From contig NZ_KE150457.1 in NCBI RefSeq assembly GCF_000411455.1, forward strand, positions 308,401 through 372,400: DNA of 64,000 nt, read 5' to 3'. Each line of letters opens with the position of its first letter. Positions within the stretch are counted from its first letter, which is position 1. The position numbers and the translations under genes were made by a program. The notes below the pieces were generated by a model. That model was given only the letters and a program-made list of their open reading frames with translations, had not been told where the DNA came from and ran no database searches. Below are positions 45,207 to 54,487 of this stretch, piece by piece. The stretch comes from Microbacterium sp. oral taxon 186 str. F0373. Lineage in GTDB: Bacteria; Actinomycetota; Actinomycetes; Actinomycetales; Microbacteriaceae.

Positions 45207-45212
45207 CAAGGA

Positions 45213-46655
45213 ATGCCACCCACGTCCCTAGAGCTGTCGACGCTCGGTCATCGCATCCGTCACCAACGGGTGTCGCACGGGCTCACCCTCGACGAGCTCG
45301 GCGCGATCGTCGGCGTCGCCGGCAGCCAGCTGAGCCTGATCGAGAACGGCAAGCGCGAGCCGAAGCTTTCGCTGTTGCAGGCGATCGCCGCCGCCACCGG
45401 CACCGACGTCACCGATCTGCTCTCCGCCGAGCCGCCCAACCGCCGGGCCGCCCTCGAGCTCGAACTCGAACGTGCGCAGCAGTCCCCCGTCTTCCGCAGC
45501 CTCGGCATCCCGGCTCTGCGGGTGACCAAGGCGACCTCCGACGAGACAATCGAGTCTGTGCTGGGGCTGCACCGTGAGCTGCAGCGGCGCGAGCGCGCGG
45601 CGATCGCTACGCCTGAGGAGGCCCGACGCGCGAACACGGAGCTGCGCCTGCGCATGCGCGCCAAGGACAACTACCTCCCCGAGATCGAAAAGCTCGCGGA
45701 GAAGCAGCTGAAGGCCGCCGGCCACGTCTCGGGCGCCCTCACCCACCGCACGGTCAGCATCATGGCGTCCCAGCTCGGTTTCGAACTGATCTACGTCGAT
45801 GATCTCCCCCACTCGGCCCGCTCGGTCACCGACCTGGAGAACGGCAGGATCTACCTGCCGCCGGCATCGATCCCCGGCGGCCACGGCCTGCGCTCGATGG
45901 CCCTACAGGCCATGGCCCACCGGCTGCTCGGACACACACCGCCCAGTGACTACGCCGACTTCCTCCAGCAGCGGCTCGAAATCAACTACTTCGCGGCCTG
46001 CTGTCTCATGCCCGAGACCGCCTCGGTCGCCTTCCTGACCCAGGCGAAGAAGGATCGCAACCTGGCCGTCGAGGACTTCCGCGATGCGTTCGGCGTGACC
46101 CACGAGGCCGCCGGCATGCGGCTGACGAACCTCCTGACGCAGCACATCGGCATCCGCCTGCACTTCCTGCGGGTCGACGGCTCGGGCGCCATCACCCGCG
46201 CCTACGAGAACGATGACCTGCCGCTGCCGATGGACGTCACCGGATCGGTCGAGGGACAAGTCGTGTGCCGGCATTTCGCCGCGCGCGCCGCCTTCTCGGA
46301 GCAGAACCGCACGGTCGAGCACTACCAGTACACCGACACCCCGGCCGGCACGTTCTGGTGCTCGTCGCAGACCGGACGCACCTCGGACGGCGAGTTCTCG
46401 ATCACCGTCGGGGTGCCTTTCGACGACGCGCGCTGGTTCCGCGGCCGCGAGACGCAGAAGCGCGCGATCTCGACGTGCCCCGATGAGTCGTGTTGCCGAC
46501 GGCCGGATGCCGATCTCACGGCGCGCTGGGAGGGTCGCGCGTGGCCGAGTGCCCGCGTGCACATGCAGATGTTCTCACCGCTGCCGCGCGGCGCCTTCCC
46601 CGGCGTCGACGACGGCGAGGTCTACGCCTTCCTCGACCGGCACGCCCAGGGCTGA
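45213..46655 (+). CDS. ramB: RamB/PrpR-like short-chain fatty acyl regulator (XRE HTH plus IrrE-like domain)
   Basis: 480 residues, the length of RamB and mycobacterial PrpR. An XRE helix-turn-helix lies at about 11-65 (LDELGAIVGVAGSQLSLIENG). A central coiled, charged region and a DUF955-like domain follow (MALQAMAHRLLGH in place of the zinc HExxH motif, so probably non-catalytic). The C-terminal ScfR domain contains cysteines in CPDESCC and WCSS. Known relatives sense acyl-CoA or iron-sulfur status and control acetate, propionate and glyoxylate genes. Divergence from pckG fits such a role. Confidence 0.85.
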   Translation: MPPTSLELSTLGHRIRHQRVSHGLTLDELGAIVGVAGSQLSLIENGKREPKLSLLQAIAAATGTDVTDLLSAEPPNRRAALELELERAQQSPVFRSLGIPALRVTKATSDETIESVLGLHRELQRRERAAIATPEEARRANTELRLRMRAKDNYLPEIEKLAEKQLKAAGHVSGALTHRTVSIMASQLGFELIYVDDLPHSARSVTDLENGRIYLPPASIPGGHGLRSMALQAMAHRLLGHTPPSDYADFLQQRLEINYFAACCLMPETASVAFLTQAKKDRNLAVEDFRDAFGVTHEAAGMRLTNLLTQHIGIRLHFLRVDGSGAITRAYENDDLPLPMDVTGSVEGQVVCRHFAARAAFSEQNRTVEHYQYTDTPAGTFWCSSQTGRTSDGEFSITVGVPFDDARWFRGRETQKRAISTCPDESCCRRPDADLTARWEGRAWPSARVHMQMFSPLPRGAFPGVDDGEVYAFLDRHAQG

Positions 46656-46675
46656 CGGGCGCTCCGCGGATGTGA

Positions 46676-46996
46676 CGGAGACCGACGCCATGCCGGCCGC
46701 ACACCGAAGCTCTGCAGGAGTCGCTGTTGTCGCAGGCGGTGAGCCAGTACGGCTCACGCGAGCGCGCGGCACGCTGGGTGGCGACCCCCGCGACCTCTCT
46801 GCACGTGCAGGGCGCTGCCGCCGACGTCGACGGCAGCGGCACGCAGGACTGGATCTCCCGGCACGGCCCGGCGTTCGGTTTGTGTCTGGTGTACGACAAC
46901 GAGCCGTGGCACGTCGAACTGCGACCGGATGCCGGTGCTCACAGGTGTCCGCCGACGTACGCCGACCCCTCGAACGACCCGCGCCTCGCCCGGTGA
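46676..46996 (+). pseudogene. N-terminally truncated M15 (VanY-type) D-Ala-D-Ala carboxypeptidase remnant
   Basis: The frame from an in-frame stop at 46673 to the stop at 46996 resembles the C-terminal half of actinobacterial VanY-like peptidases: ALQESLL, then YGSRERAARWVATP, SLHVQGAAADVD (the SxHxxGxxxD zinc motif), GPAFGLCLVYDNEPWHVELR (catalytic Glu and zinc-ligand His) and CPPTYADPSNDPR. The first 80-100 residues and any signal sequence are missing, and only a TTG at 46727 could start a product. The catalytic residues survive, so truncation seems recent or the fragment is still made. It fills most of the gap between the RamB-like gene and efeU. Confidence 0.65.
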
Positions 46997-47037
46997 GCGT
47001 GGTGCGGTGAGGCGTCGAGGTGTACTCTCGCTGTTTG

Positions 47038-47056
47038 TGAGGTTCGCCTAACCTCA
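47038..47056. promoter_or_regulatory. Iron box (DtxR/IdeR-type operator) upstream of efeUOB
   Basis: TGAGGTTCGCCTAACCTCA closely follows the 19-bp DtxR/IdeR consensus TTAGGTTAGGCTAACCTAA. The 8-bp arms GTGAGGTT and AACCTCAC (47037-47057) are perfect. A TACTCT -10 candidate at 47023-47028 lies just upstream, so a bound repressor would block the start of transcription. Expect iron-dependent repression. Confidence 0.8.
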
Positions 47057-47080
47057 CTTCCCCTCCCCGAAGAAACGCTC

Positions 47081-48025
47081 GTGCTTGCCACCTTCCTGAT
47101 CGGCCTCCGCGAAGGCCTCGAAGCCGCTCTCGTCGTCGGCATCCTCGTCGCCTACCTGCGCCGCATCGATCGCCGCGATGTGCTCCCGCGCCTGTGGGCC
47201 GGAGTGGGCCTCGCCGTCGCCCTGGCCGTCGGCATCGGCGCGATCCTCACCTTCGGTGCCTACGCCCTGACGTTCGAAGCGCAGGAGCTGATCGGAGGCC
47301 TGCTCTCACTGGTCACCGTCGGCATGGTGACCTGGATGATCTTCTGGATGCAGAAGACCGCCCGTACGATGAAGAAGACCCTCGAGGGCGGTGTCGACCG
47401 GGCGCTCGCGACGGGTGGCCTCTGGGGAATCGTCCTCATCGGATTCATCTCCGTCGCCCGCGAAGGCATCGAGACGACGCTCCTGCTCTGGTCGATGGTG
47501 CAGTCCTTCGGCGACACGCCGTCCGCCCTTCTCGGCGCGCTGCTCGGCCTCGCCGCCGCCGTCATCCTCGGGTGGCTCCTCGCCCGCGGAATGGTGCGCC
47601 TCGACCTCCGCGTCTTCTTCGCCTGGACCGGCGGCTTCCTCGTGATCGTCGCCGCCGGCGTTCTGGCGTACGCGATCCACGACCTGCAGGAGGCCGGCGC
47701 CCTCCCCGGCCCGTTCTCCGCCCTGGCGCCCATCGTGGGCGGCACCGTCGCCGTGGGGGCGGCGGGCTTCCCGTTCGGCTGGGCGTTCGATCTCTCGGCG
47801 GCGATCCCGCCGGGAAGCCCTCTCGCTGCGATCCTGCAGGCCACCGTCGGCTTCATGCCGCAGATGTCCTGGCTGCAGGTCGTCGCCTGGGCCCTGTATC
47901 TCGCCATCGTCGGCACGCTGTTCGTCCGGGGGCTGGGCAGCCGGCCCGCCCGGCCCTCGGCATCCGCGCCCCTCTCATCCGTCCCGCACCACGCGGAGCC
48001 CTCCCACCACCAAGGAGCATCATGA
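47081..48025 (+). CDS. efeU: Iron permease of the EfeUOB system
   Basis: 314 residues, seven membrane helices, FTR1/EfeU family. The two iron-binding REGxE motifs are REGLE in helix 1 (near residue 11) and REGIE in helix 4. GTG start; the ribosome site is weak (GAAGAAA). The stop overlaps the efeO ATG. It transports ferric or ferrous iron with EfeO and EfeB help. Confidence 0.93.
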   Translation: MLATFLIGLREGLEAALVVGILVAYLRRIDRRDVLPRLWAGVGLAVALAVGIGAILTFGAYALTFEAQELIGGLLSLVTVGMVTWMIFWMQKTARTMKKTLEGGVDRALATGGLWGIVLIGFISVAREGIETTLLLWSMVQSFGDTPSALLGALLGLAAAVILGWLLARGMVRLDLRVFFAWTGGFLVIVAAGVLAYAIHDLQEAGALPGPFSALAPIVGGTVAVGAAGFPFGWAFDLSAAIPPGSPLAAILQATVGFMPQMSWLQVVAWALYLAIVGTLFVRGLGSRPARPSASAPLSSVPHHAEPSHHQGAS

Positions 48026-49251
48026 CCCGCACACGCACCTGGGGAGCCGTCGCCGCGCTCGGCGCGACCGCCCTCGTGCTGGCCGGCTGCGTCGCCAAGA
48101 CCGACGTCGCCGCCTCCGACGCCCTGACCGTCACCTCCACCGACACGGCGTGCACCGTCTCGACCGCGACCGCCACCAGCGGCACGCTCGCGTTCGCGGT
48201 GATCAACGCCAGCTCGCAGGTGACGGAGTTCTACCTCCTGGCCTCGGACGGCCTGCGCATCGTCGGCGAGGTCGAGAACATCGCCCCCGGCGCCTCGCGC
48301 ACGCTCACCGTCGTCGCGCAGCCCGGCGATTACTTCACGCTGTGCAAGCCCGGCATGGTCGGTGACGGCGTCGGCCGCACCGGTTTCACGGTCACCGGCG
48401 ATGCGGTCACGGCCTCCGGCGACGACGCCGCCCAGAAGCAGAAGGCGGTCGATCTGTACGCGTCGTTCGTCAAGGACCAGGTGGAACAGCTCGTCCCGGC
48501 CGTGGCGAGCTTCGTGAGCGCCTACGAGGCCGGCGACGACGAGAAGGCGCGGACCCTCTTCCCCACCACGCGCGCGTTCTACGAGCGGATCGAGCCCGTC
48601 GCGGAGTCGCTGGGCGACCTCGACCCGCGCATCGACTACCGCGAGGTGGATGCCGTCGCGGAAGGTCTCGACTGGACCGGTTTCCACCGCATCGAGAAGG
48701 ATCTCTGGGTGCCCGCTCAGGACGCTCTGAACTCCGACGGCTCCACTCCCGCGTGGAAGGACTGGGCGCCCTCGACGGCCGCCGAGCGCGCGACATACGG
48801 GGCGAAGCTGATCGCCGACGTGGGCGAGCTGAACGACTACGTCCACGGCGACGCGTTCCAGAAGGCACTCGACGCGCAGGGCATCGGCGGCATCTCCAAC
48901 GGTGCGATCGCCCTGCTGGACGAAGTGGCCACGGGAAAGATCAGCGGCGAAGAGGACTGGTGGAGCGGCACCGACCTCTACGACTTCGCGGCCAACGTCG
49001 AGGGGTCGAAGATGGCGTTCTCGCTGGTCAAGGACTTCGCCGTCTCCTCCGGGGCGACCGGAACCGAGCTCGCCGGCCGGATCGACAGCGGCTACGCGGC
49101 CCTGGAAGCCGCACTGGCCCGCCACGGATCGCTGAGCGCCGGCTTCGTGAACTACCGGCAGCTGAGCGAGGCGGACAAGCGTGAGCTCACCGATCTGATC
49201 AACGCGCTGGCCGAGCCGCTGTCCAAGCTGACCTCCACGATCCTGCAATGA
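48022..49251 (+). CDS. efeO: Iron-uptake lipoprotein EfeO (cupredoxin plus imelysin domains)
   Basis: 409 residues. Lipoprotein signal ending LVLAGC (Cys22-23 region). An N-terminal cupredoxin-like domain runs to about residue 130, and the C-terminal imelysin/M75 domain contains the metal motif HRIEKDLW. It captures iron outside the membrane for EfeU. Overlaps both neighbours by four bases, giving tight 1:1:1 coupling. Confidence 0.93.
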   Translation: MTRTRTWGAVAALGATALVLAGCVAKTDVAASDALTVTSTDTACTVSTATATSGTLAFAVINASSQVTEFYLLASDGLRIVGEVENIAPGASRTLTVVAQPGDYFTLCKPGMVGDGVGRTGFTVTGDAVTASGDDAAQKQKAVDLYASFVKDQVEQLVPAVASFVSAYEAGDDEKARTLFPTTRAFYERIEPVAESLGDLDPRIDYREVDAVAEGLDWTGFHRIEKDLWVPAQDALNSDGSTPAWKDWAPSTAAERATYGAKLIADVGELNDYVHGDAFQKALDAQGIGGISNGAIALLDEVATGKISGEEDWWSGTDLYDFAANVEGSKMAFSLVKDFAVSSGATGTELAGRIDSGYAALEAALARHGSLSAGFVNYRQLSEADKRELTDLINALAEPLSKLTSTILQ

Positions 49252-50564
49252 GCACCGACGAAGCGCCTGCGGGCGACGAGCGCGTCGACCCGTCGCCGCG
49301 CGCGGGCCTCAGCCGCCGGAGTCTGCTCGGCCTTGCGGCCGGCGTCGGCGCCGCAGGTCTCGCCGTCGGCGCCGGCGCGGGAGCCGCGGCGGGTGTCGCC
49401 GTGGGTCGCGCGCGTGGGGCCGCCGGCGGGGCGTCGCCGTACGCGTTCTACGGCGCGCATCAGGCCGGCATCACCACGCCCGTGCAGGACCACCTGCACT
49501 TCGCGTCGTTCGACATGATGGCGGGGACGACCCGCGAGGATCTGATCGAGCTTCTCCAGGACTGGTCCTACGCGGCGTCGCGGATGACACAGGGTCTCGA
49601 TGTCTCGGCCAGCGGCGCGGTCGGAGGATCGCCCGAGGCGCCGCCGGACGACACCGGCGAAGCGCTGGGGCTGGCCGCGAACGGCTTGACGGTCACGTTC
49701 GGGTTCGGCCCGACGCTGTTCACGGCCGCCGACGGCACCGACCGCTACGGTCTCGCCGATCGCCGCCCCGCCCTGCTCACCACGCTGCCGGCGTTCCTCG
49801 GCGACGACCTGGCACCCGATCACACGGGCGGCGACCTCTGCATCCAGGCGTGCGCCGACGATCCGCAGGTCGCCGTGCACGCGATCCGCAACCTGAGCCG
49901 CATCGCCTTCGGCCGGGCGCGGCTGCGCTGGTCGCAGCTCGGCTTCGGCAAGACGTCGAAGACCACCGCCGATCAGGCGACGCCGCGCAACCTCTTCGGG
50001 TTCAAGGACGGCACGGCCAACATCCTCGCCGATGATCAGGCGGCGCTGGATCAGCACGTCTGGGTCGGCGACGGCGACGAACCGGCCTGGCTCGTCGGCG
50101 GCTCCTACCTCGTGGCCCGCAAGATCGCGATGCTCATCGAGACATGGGACCGCGTGCGCCTGAGCGAGCAGGAGCGCATCACGGGACGCGACAAGGCGCA
50201 CGGCGCGCCGCTCTCGGGCGGACAGGAGCCGACGGCGCCGGACTTCTCCGCCGCCGGGGCCACGGGACAGCCCGCGATCGACGCGCGCAGTCATGTGCGC
50301 CTTGCCCATCCCGATCTCAACAAGGGCATTCGGATCCTTCGCCGCGGCTACAACTACGTCGACGGCAACACCGAGCTGGGGCGCCTGGACGCGGGGCTCT
50401 TCTTCCTCGCGTACCAGCGCTCTCCCGAGCAGTTCGTGACCCTCCAGCGCGCGCTGTCCAGGGACCTGCTGAACGAGTACATCCGCCACATCGGCTCGGG
50501 GTTGTGGGCGATTTCCCCCGGAGCGCAAGAGGGGTCTTACGTCGGGGCGGGCCTGTTCGCCTGA
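49248..50564 (+). CDS. efeB: Deferrochelatase/DyP-type peroxidase EfeB
   Basis: 438 residues. A Tat signal peptide is visible: SRRSLLGLAAGVGAAGL followed by an Ala/Gly-rich hydrophobic stretch. The DyP signature GFKDGTANI supplies the distal Asp and Arg region, and HVRLAHPDLNKG holds the likely proximal heme His. It acts outside the membrane, oxidising iron or removing it from heme. Export through Tat implies cofactor insertion before secretion. Confidence 0.94.
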   Translation: MSTDEAPAGDERVDPSPRAGLSRRSLLGLAAGVGAAGLAVGAGAGAAAGVAVGRARGAAGGASPYAFYGAHQAGITTPVQDHLHFASFDMMAGTTREDLIELLQDWSYAASRMTQGLDVSASGAVGGSPEAPPDDTGEALGLAANGLTVTFGFGPTLFTAADGTDRYGLADRRPALLTTLPAFLGDDLAPDHTGGDLCIQACADDPQVAVHAIRNLSRIAFGRARLRWSQLGFGKTSKTTADQATPRNLFGFKDGTANILADDQAALDQHVWVGDGDEPAWLVGGSYLVARKIAMLIETWDRVRLSEQERITGRDKAHGAPLSGGQEPTAPDFSAAGATGQPAIDARSHVRLAHPDLNKGIRILRRGYNYVDGNTELGRLDAGLFFLAYQRSPEQFVTLQRALSRDLLNEYIRHIGSGLWAISPGAQEGSYVGAGLFA

Positions 50565-50702
50565 GACCGGCCGCGGTCGAGTGTCGCCAGGTGCCGACCG
50601 CCTCTCCCCCGGCGACGAGCACGGGAGGGACCATCCCGTTGAGGGTCGGTCCGATCGTCGCGCGGTGCCCATCCTGGTGGCCACCGCCGACATCCGTCCT
50701 TC

Positions 50703-50708
50703 TATAAT
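50703..50708 (+). promoter_or_regulatory. Consensus -10 box (TATAAT) upstream of the ThDP enzyme gene
   Basis: A perfect TATAAT, rare in this GC-rich window, lies 97 bases before the ATG at 50805. No good -35 is seen. The 240-base gap after efeB otherwise shows nothing definite. Confidence 0.45.
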
Positions 50709-50804
50709 CGACGGGTCCGGACGCGACGCGGCATCCGGTGCTCGAAAAAGGGGCACGCGAGACATATACGGCATCCATTCACCGTTTCGTCTTCCGGAGG
50801 CCCC

Positions 50805-52475
50805 ATGCCCACCGTCTCTGCGCACGTCGCCCAGACCCTCGCCGCCCACATCGACCACGTCTTCGGCGTGATGGGAAACGGCAACGCCTACTTCCTCGAC
50901 GCCCTGGAGCGCTCCACGGACGTGCAGTACACGGCCGTGCGCCACGAGGCGGGCGGGGTCGTCGCTGCGGACGCCTACCATCGGGCGAGCGGACGCCTCG
51001 CCGCCGCGACCGCCACCTACGGCGCCGGCTTCACCAACACGCTGACCGCTCTGGCGGAGTCGGTGCAGGCCCACGTGCCGCTCGTGCTCGTCGTCGGGGA
51101 CGAGCCGACGTCGGGCCCCCGTCCGTGGGACGTCGACCAGATCGCCCTGGCCTCGGCGGTGGGTGCGCGCACGTACACGGTCGGACGGGCGGATGCCGCG
51201 GCCACCACGGTCATCGCGATCGAGCACGCGCTGGCCTATCGTGTGCCGACGGTGCTCGCCATCCCCTACGACGTCGCCAGGCTCGAGGCAGGCCCGGTGC
51301 CGCCCACGCCGCAGCCGACGCTTCCCGCGCCGATCACCCCGTCGCCGTTCGCGCGTGCGGCGATCGCCGATCTGGCCGACGCGCTGGCCGCAGCCCAGCG
51401 CCCGGTGCTGATCGCCGGTCGCGGTGCATGGATCTCGGGCGCCGCAGACGCTCTCGGGCGCGTGGCGGATGCGACGGGCGCCGTCACGGCCACGACGGCG
51501 CTGGGTCGCGGGACGTTCCCGCGGTCGGAGTTCGACCTCGGAGTCACCGGCGGGTTCGGCGCCGACGGCGCCATGGAGCTGATTTCGACGGCGGACGTGG
51601 CGGTGGTCTTCGGCGCGGGACTCAACCAGTTCACGATGCGCTTCGGTGACCTGTTCGCTCCGGGCACCCGCGTCGTCCAGGTCGACATCTCCCCCGCCGC
51701 GACGCACCCGCACGTCGGCGGCTTCATCCGCGGCGATGCACGCCTCGTCGCCGAAGCGCTGTGCGACGAGCTGGCCCGGAGGGATGCCGCGCCCAGCGGC
51801 TGGCGCGAACGGGTGGACATCGCGGCGCTGCGCGCCCGCGACAGCGGCGACCCGCTGGCGTCCGACGGCCGCCTCGACCCGCGTTCGGTCGCGGAGCGGA
51901 TCGGTGAGCTGCTCGAGAGCGCGCCCTCCACCCGCGACCGCGTCGTCGTCACGGACGGCGGCCACTTCCTCGGCTGGGCGAACATGTACTGGCCGGTGGC
52001 CTCGCCCGACCGCATGATGATGGTCGGCACCGCGTACCAGTCGATCGGTCTGGGCTTCCCCTCGGTTCCCGGCGCGGCACGAGCTCGGCCCGAGGCGACC
52101 ATCGTGCTGTCCACCGGCGACGGCGGCGGGCTGATGGCGCTGGCCGACCTCGAGTCCGCGGTGCGGGTGGCGGCCGGGCGCGGACTGGCCGTCGTGTGGA
52201 ACGACGCCGCGTACGGCGCCGAGATCAACCTGTACGGACTGCAGGGCCTCGCCCGCGAGCCGATGCTCATCCCCGAGGTCGACTTCGCAGGTCTCGCCTC
52301 CGCGGTCGGTGCCCGCGGGATCGTGGTGCGCACGCTCGACGACCTCGACGAGCTCGCGCGGTGGGTGCGGGTCCCGGCATCCGATCGGCCCTTCCTGCTG
52401 CTGGACTGCCGGATCTCCGGCGACGTCATCGCCCCCTACCAGGAGGAGATCATCCGCGTGAACTCCGGGCGGTAG
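50805..52475 (+). CDS. Thiamine diphosphate-dependent enzyme of the acetolactate synthase/decarboxylase family
   Basis: 556 residues with three domains: N-terminal Pyr domain with catalytic Glu48 in RHEAGG, a central domain, and a C-terminal PP domain with GDGGGLMALADLE plus WNDAAYG (the GDG-N ThDP/Mg site). GGAGG precedes the ATG. It lacks neighbours such as a small regulatory subunit or ilvC, so biosynthetic acetolactate synthase is unlikely. An oxo-acid decarboxylase or carboligase is more plausible. The substrate is unknown. Confidence 0.82.
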   Translation: MPTVSAHVAQTLAAHIDHVFGVMGNGNAYFLDALERSTDVQYTAVRHEAGGVVAADAYHRASGRLAAATATYGAGFTNTLTALAESVQAHVPLVLVVGDEPTSGPRPWDVDQIALASAVGARTYTVGRADAAATTVIAIEHALAYRVPTVLAIPYDVARLEAGPVPPTPQPTLPAPITPSPFARAAIADLADALAAAQRPVLIAGRGAWISGAADALGRVADATGAVTATTALGRGTFPRSEFDLGVTGGFGADGAMELISTADVAVVFGAGLNQFTMRFGDLFAPGTRVVQVDISPAATHPHVGGFIRGDARLVAEALCDELARRDAAPSGWRERVDIAALRARDSGDPLASDGRLDPRSVAERIGELLESAPSTRDRVVVTDGGHFLGWANMYWPVASPDRMMMVGTAYQSIGLGFPSVPGAARARPEATIVLSTGDGGGLMALADLESAVRVAAGRGLAVVWNDAAYGAEINLYGLQGLAREPMLIPEVDFAGLASAVGARGIVVRTLDDLDELARWVRVPASDRPFLLLDCRISGDVIAPYQEEIIRVNSGR

Positions 52476-52620
52476 GCCGGCGTCACCCGCCGATCTGCCG
52501 CGCCGCGGCGGGCCCTCCGCGCCGGGTGGGAATGCGCGGACCTGTTGGAACGCTGTGTCTGTGGCGCACACTGGGCTGCGACGGATATCCGTCGGGACGT
52601 GCGCGCGGAATCGGGGGGCC

Positions 52621-54399
52621 ATGGAAGGTCTGGAAGTCACCGTCCTACTCGGGCTGTCGGTGTTGGCGGGAACGATCCTCGCGCCGCGCCTGCGCGTGGC
52701 GACGCCGCTGGTGCTGCTGGTCATCGGTTTGGTGCTGGGATTCGTGCCGGCGCTGCGGCACATCGAGCTGCCGCCGGAGACGGTGCTGCTGCTGTTCCTG
52801 CCCGTGATGCTCTTCTGGGAGAGCCTGACGACATCGCTGCGAGGCGTTCGCCGGTCGCTGCGCTACATCATCCCGATGAGCACCCTGCTCGTGGTCGCCT
52901 CGGCGTTCGCCGTCGCGTGGGTCGCCACGCTGTTCGGTCTGCCCTGGCCGGCCGCCATGATCCTCGGCGCCGCCGTCGCCCCGCCCGATGCCACGGCTGT
53001 CGCCGCCCTCGGACGGCTGCTTCCCCAGCGCACGTTCATGAAGCTGAAGGCGGAGAGCCTGACCAACGACGGCACCGCGCTCGTTCTCTACGCCATCGCG
53101 ATCTCCGTCGCCCTCGGAGACACCGTCACGGGCTGGTCGATCACCGCCACTGTGCTCGTCTCCTACCTCGGCGGAGCGATCGCCGGGATCGTCGTCGCGG
53201 CGCTCGCCTACCTCTCGCTGCGGCGGATGCGCCATGCGCTGTCGATCAACGTGACCCTGCTGCTGGTTCCGTTCACGGCGTTCCTCCTGGCGGAGCTCGT
53301 GAACGCCTCGGGGGTGCTGGCCGTCGTGTTCGCCGGCCTCATCATCGCGTGGGCGTCGCCGCGCATCACGACCGCCGCCTCCCGCCGCACCGCGATGGCG
53401 GCATGGCCGTTCGGCGTCTACCTGCTCAACGGAGCCCTGTTCGTGCTGATCGGCCTGGAGGTGCAGCTCGTGCTGCACGATATCTCGCCCAGCGACGTGT
53501 GGGGGCTCGCGCTGCTGACCGTGGCCGCGTGGGCCGCGCTGCTCGTCGTGCGCTACGTGTTCCAGCTGCTGATGACCCCGTTCTCGCGCCCGCGCACCCC
53601 GGCACTGGCCACCGGATCCGGACCGGGATCGCTGAACCGCGCCCGCGTCGTCAGCACGCTCGCCGGGTTCCGCGGCGCCGTGTCGCTGGCGATCGCGCTC
53701 TCGGTGCCGCTGACGACGTCATCCGGCCACCCCCTCGTCGGCCGCGACGCCGTCGTCTTCGTGACCGCCGGCGTGATCGTCCTGAGCCTCCTCGTGCAGG
53801 GCCCGCTGCTTCCTGCCATCGTCCGATGGGCGAAGCTGCCCAGCGACGATTGGGCCGCTGACGAGATCGAGCTGGCGCAGCGGACCATCACCGGCGCGGC
53901 GATCGCCGCTCTGGACGACATCGCCGCCGAGCACGGCATCAGCGACGAGGTCCGCGAGCGGGCTCGTCAGGATGGGTACGACATGCTCGAGCTCGCCAAC
54001 GCGCGCGCGTTCGCCCGCGCCCAGGCCTCCTCGGATGCCGACCAGATCGCTCAGCTGGAGGGCATGGTCGCGGCGCCCTCGGCCCCCGACACCGGTGCGC
54101 AGAGCGTCGTGAACGGCTCTGCGCCCAGCGTGGGGATCGACCCGGCCGTGGCGGGCGCCGATGGCGCGACCTCGCTGACGATGCTCGCCGCCTCGACCGG
54201 GATCGATCTCACCCAGCGGTCGCCGCTGGTGCGCTTCGAGGAGATGACCCGACTGAAGCTGGCTCTGCTGGACCGCAAGCGCGAAGTGCTGCTGCGCCTT
54301 CGGCGTGAGGGCACGGTCGACGATCTTCTCGCCCGACGGCTGGAGGCGCACCTGGATGCCGAGGAGCTGCGCCTCAGCGGCTACGACGACCTCGACTGA
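52621..54399 (+). CDS. CPA1-family Na+/H+ antiporter
   Basis: 592 residues from the ATG at 52621, which follows a GGGGGG ribosome site; a frame beginning 66 bases earlier lacks one. About 12 membrane helices to residue 410, with AAVAPPDATAVAALG and AESLTNDGTALVLYAIA carrying the ion-binding Asp residues (NhaP/NhaG type). The C-terminal 180 residues are soluble, charged and Ala-rich, probably regulatory. It exports Na+ or Li+ in exchange for protons. Alone in its transcription unit. Confidence 0.9.
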   Translation: MEGLEVTVLLGLSVLAGTILAPRLRVATPLVLLVIGLVLGFVPALRHIELPPETVLLLFLPVMLFWESLTTSLRGVRRSLRYIIPMSTLLVVASAFAVAWVATLFGLPWPAAMILGAAVAPPDATAVAALGRLLPQRTFMKLKAESLTNDGTALVLYAIAISVALGDTVTGWSITATVLVSYLGGAIAGIVVAALAYLSLRRMRHALSINVTLLLVPFTAFLLAELVNASGVLAVVFAGLIIAWASPRITTAASRRTAMAAWPFGVYLLNGALFVLIGLEVQLVLHDISPSDVWGLALLTVAAWAALLVVRYVFQLLMTPFSRPRTPALATGSGPGSLNRARVVSTLAGFRGAVSLAIALSVPLTTSSGHPLVGRDAVVFVTAGVIVLSLLVQGPLLPAIVRWAKLPSDDWAADEIELAQRTITGAAIAALDDIAAEHGISDEVRERARQDGYDMLELANARAFARAQASSDADQIAQLEGMVAAPSAPDTGAQSVVNGSAPSVGIDPAVAGADGATSLTMLAASTGIDLTQRSPLVRFEEMTRLKLALLDRKREVLLRLRREGTVDDLLARRLEAHLDAEELRLSGYDDLD

Positions 54400-54411
54400 G
54401 GCGCGGTTCTG

Positions 54412-54450
54412 CGTTTCGACTCGACCCTCCGGGTCTCGCTCAACGACCGG
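54412..54450. repeat. REP-like intergenic repeat, copy 2
   Basis: CGTTTCGACTCG, then a GACCCTCCGGGTC hairpin and CTCGCTCAACGACCGG. The outer parts match the element at 36289-36324. It lies between convergent genes and may double as a terminator. Confidence 0.55.
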
Positions 54451-54487
54451 CGAGAGCGTGCGCAGCGCGTTGAATCTCCCCGAGCCG

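Noticed and set aside
45121..45212. RamB-type binding site in the pckG-ramB gap
   Set aside because: Only a partial TTTGCAT-like match was found; not convincing.
49152..52763. A 1203-codon open frame on the minus strand across efeO, efeB and the ThDP gene
   Set aside because: Antisense shadow of well-supported genes in GC-rich DNA; its translation is Arg/Gly-rich with no domain.
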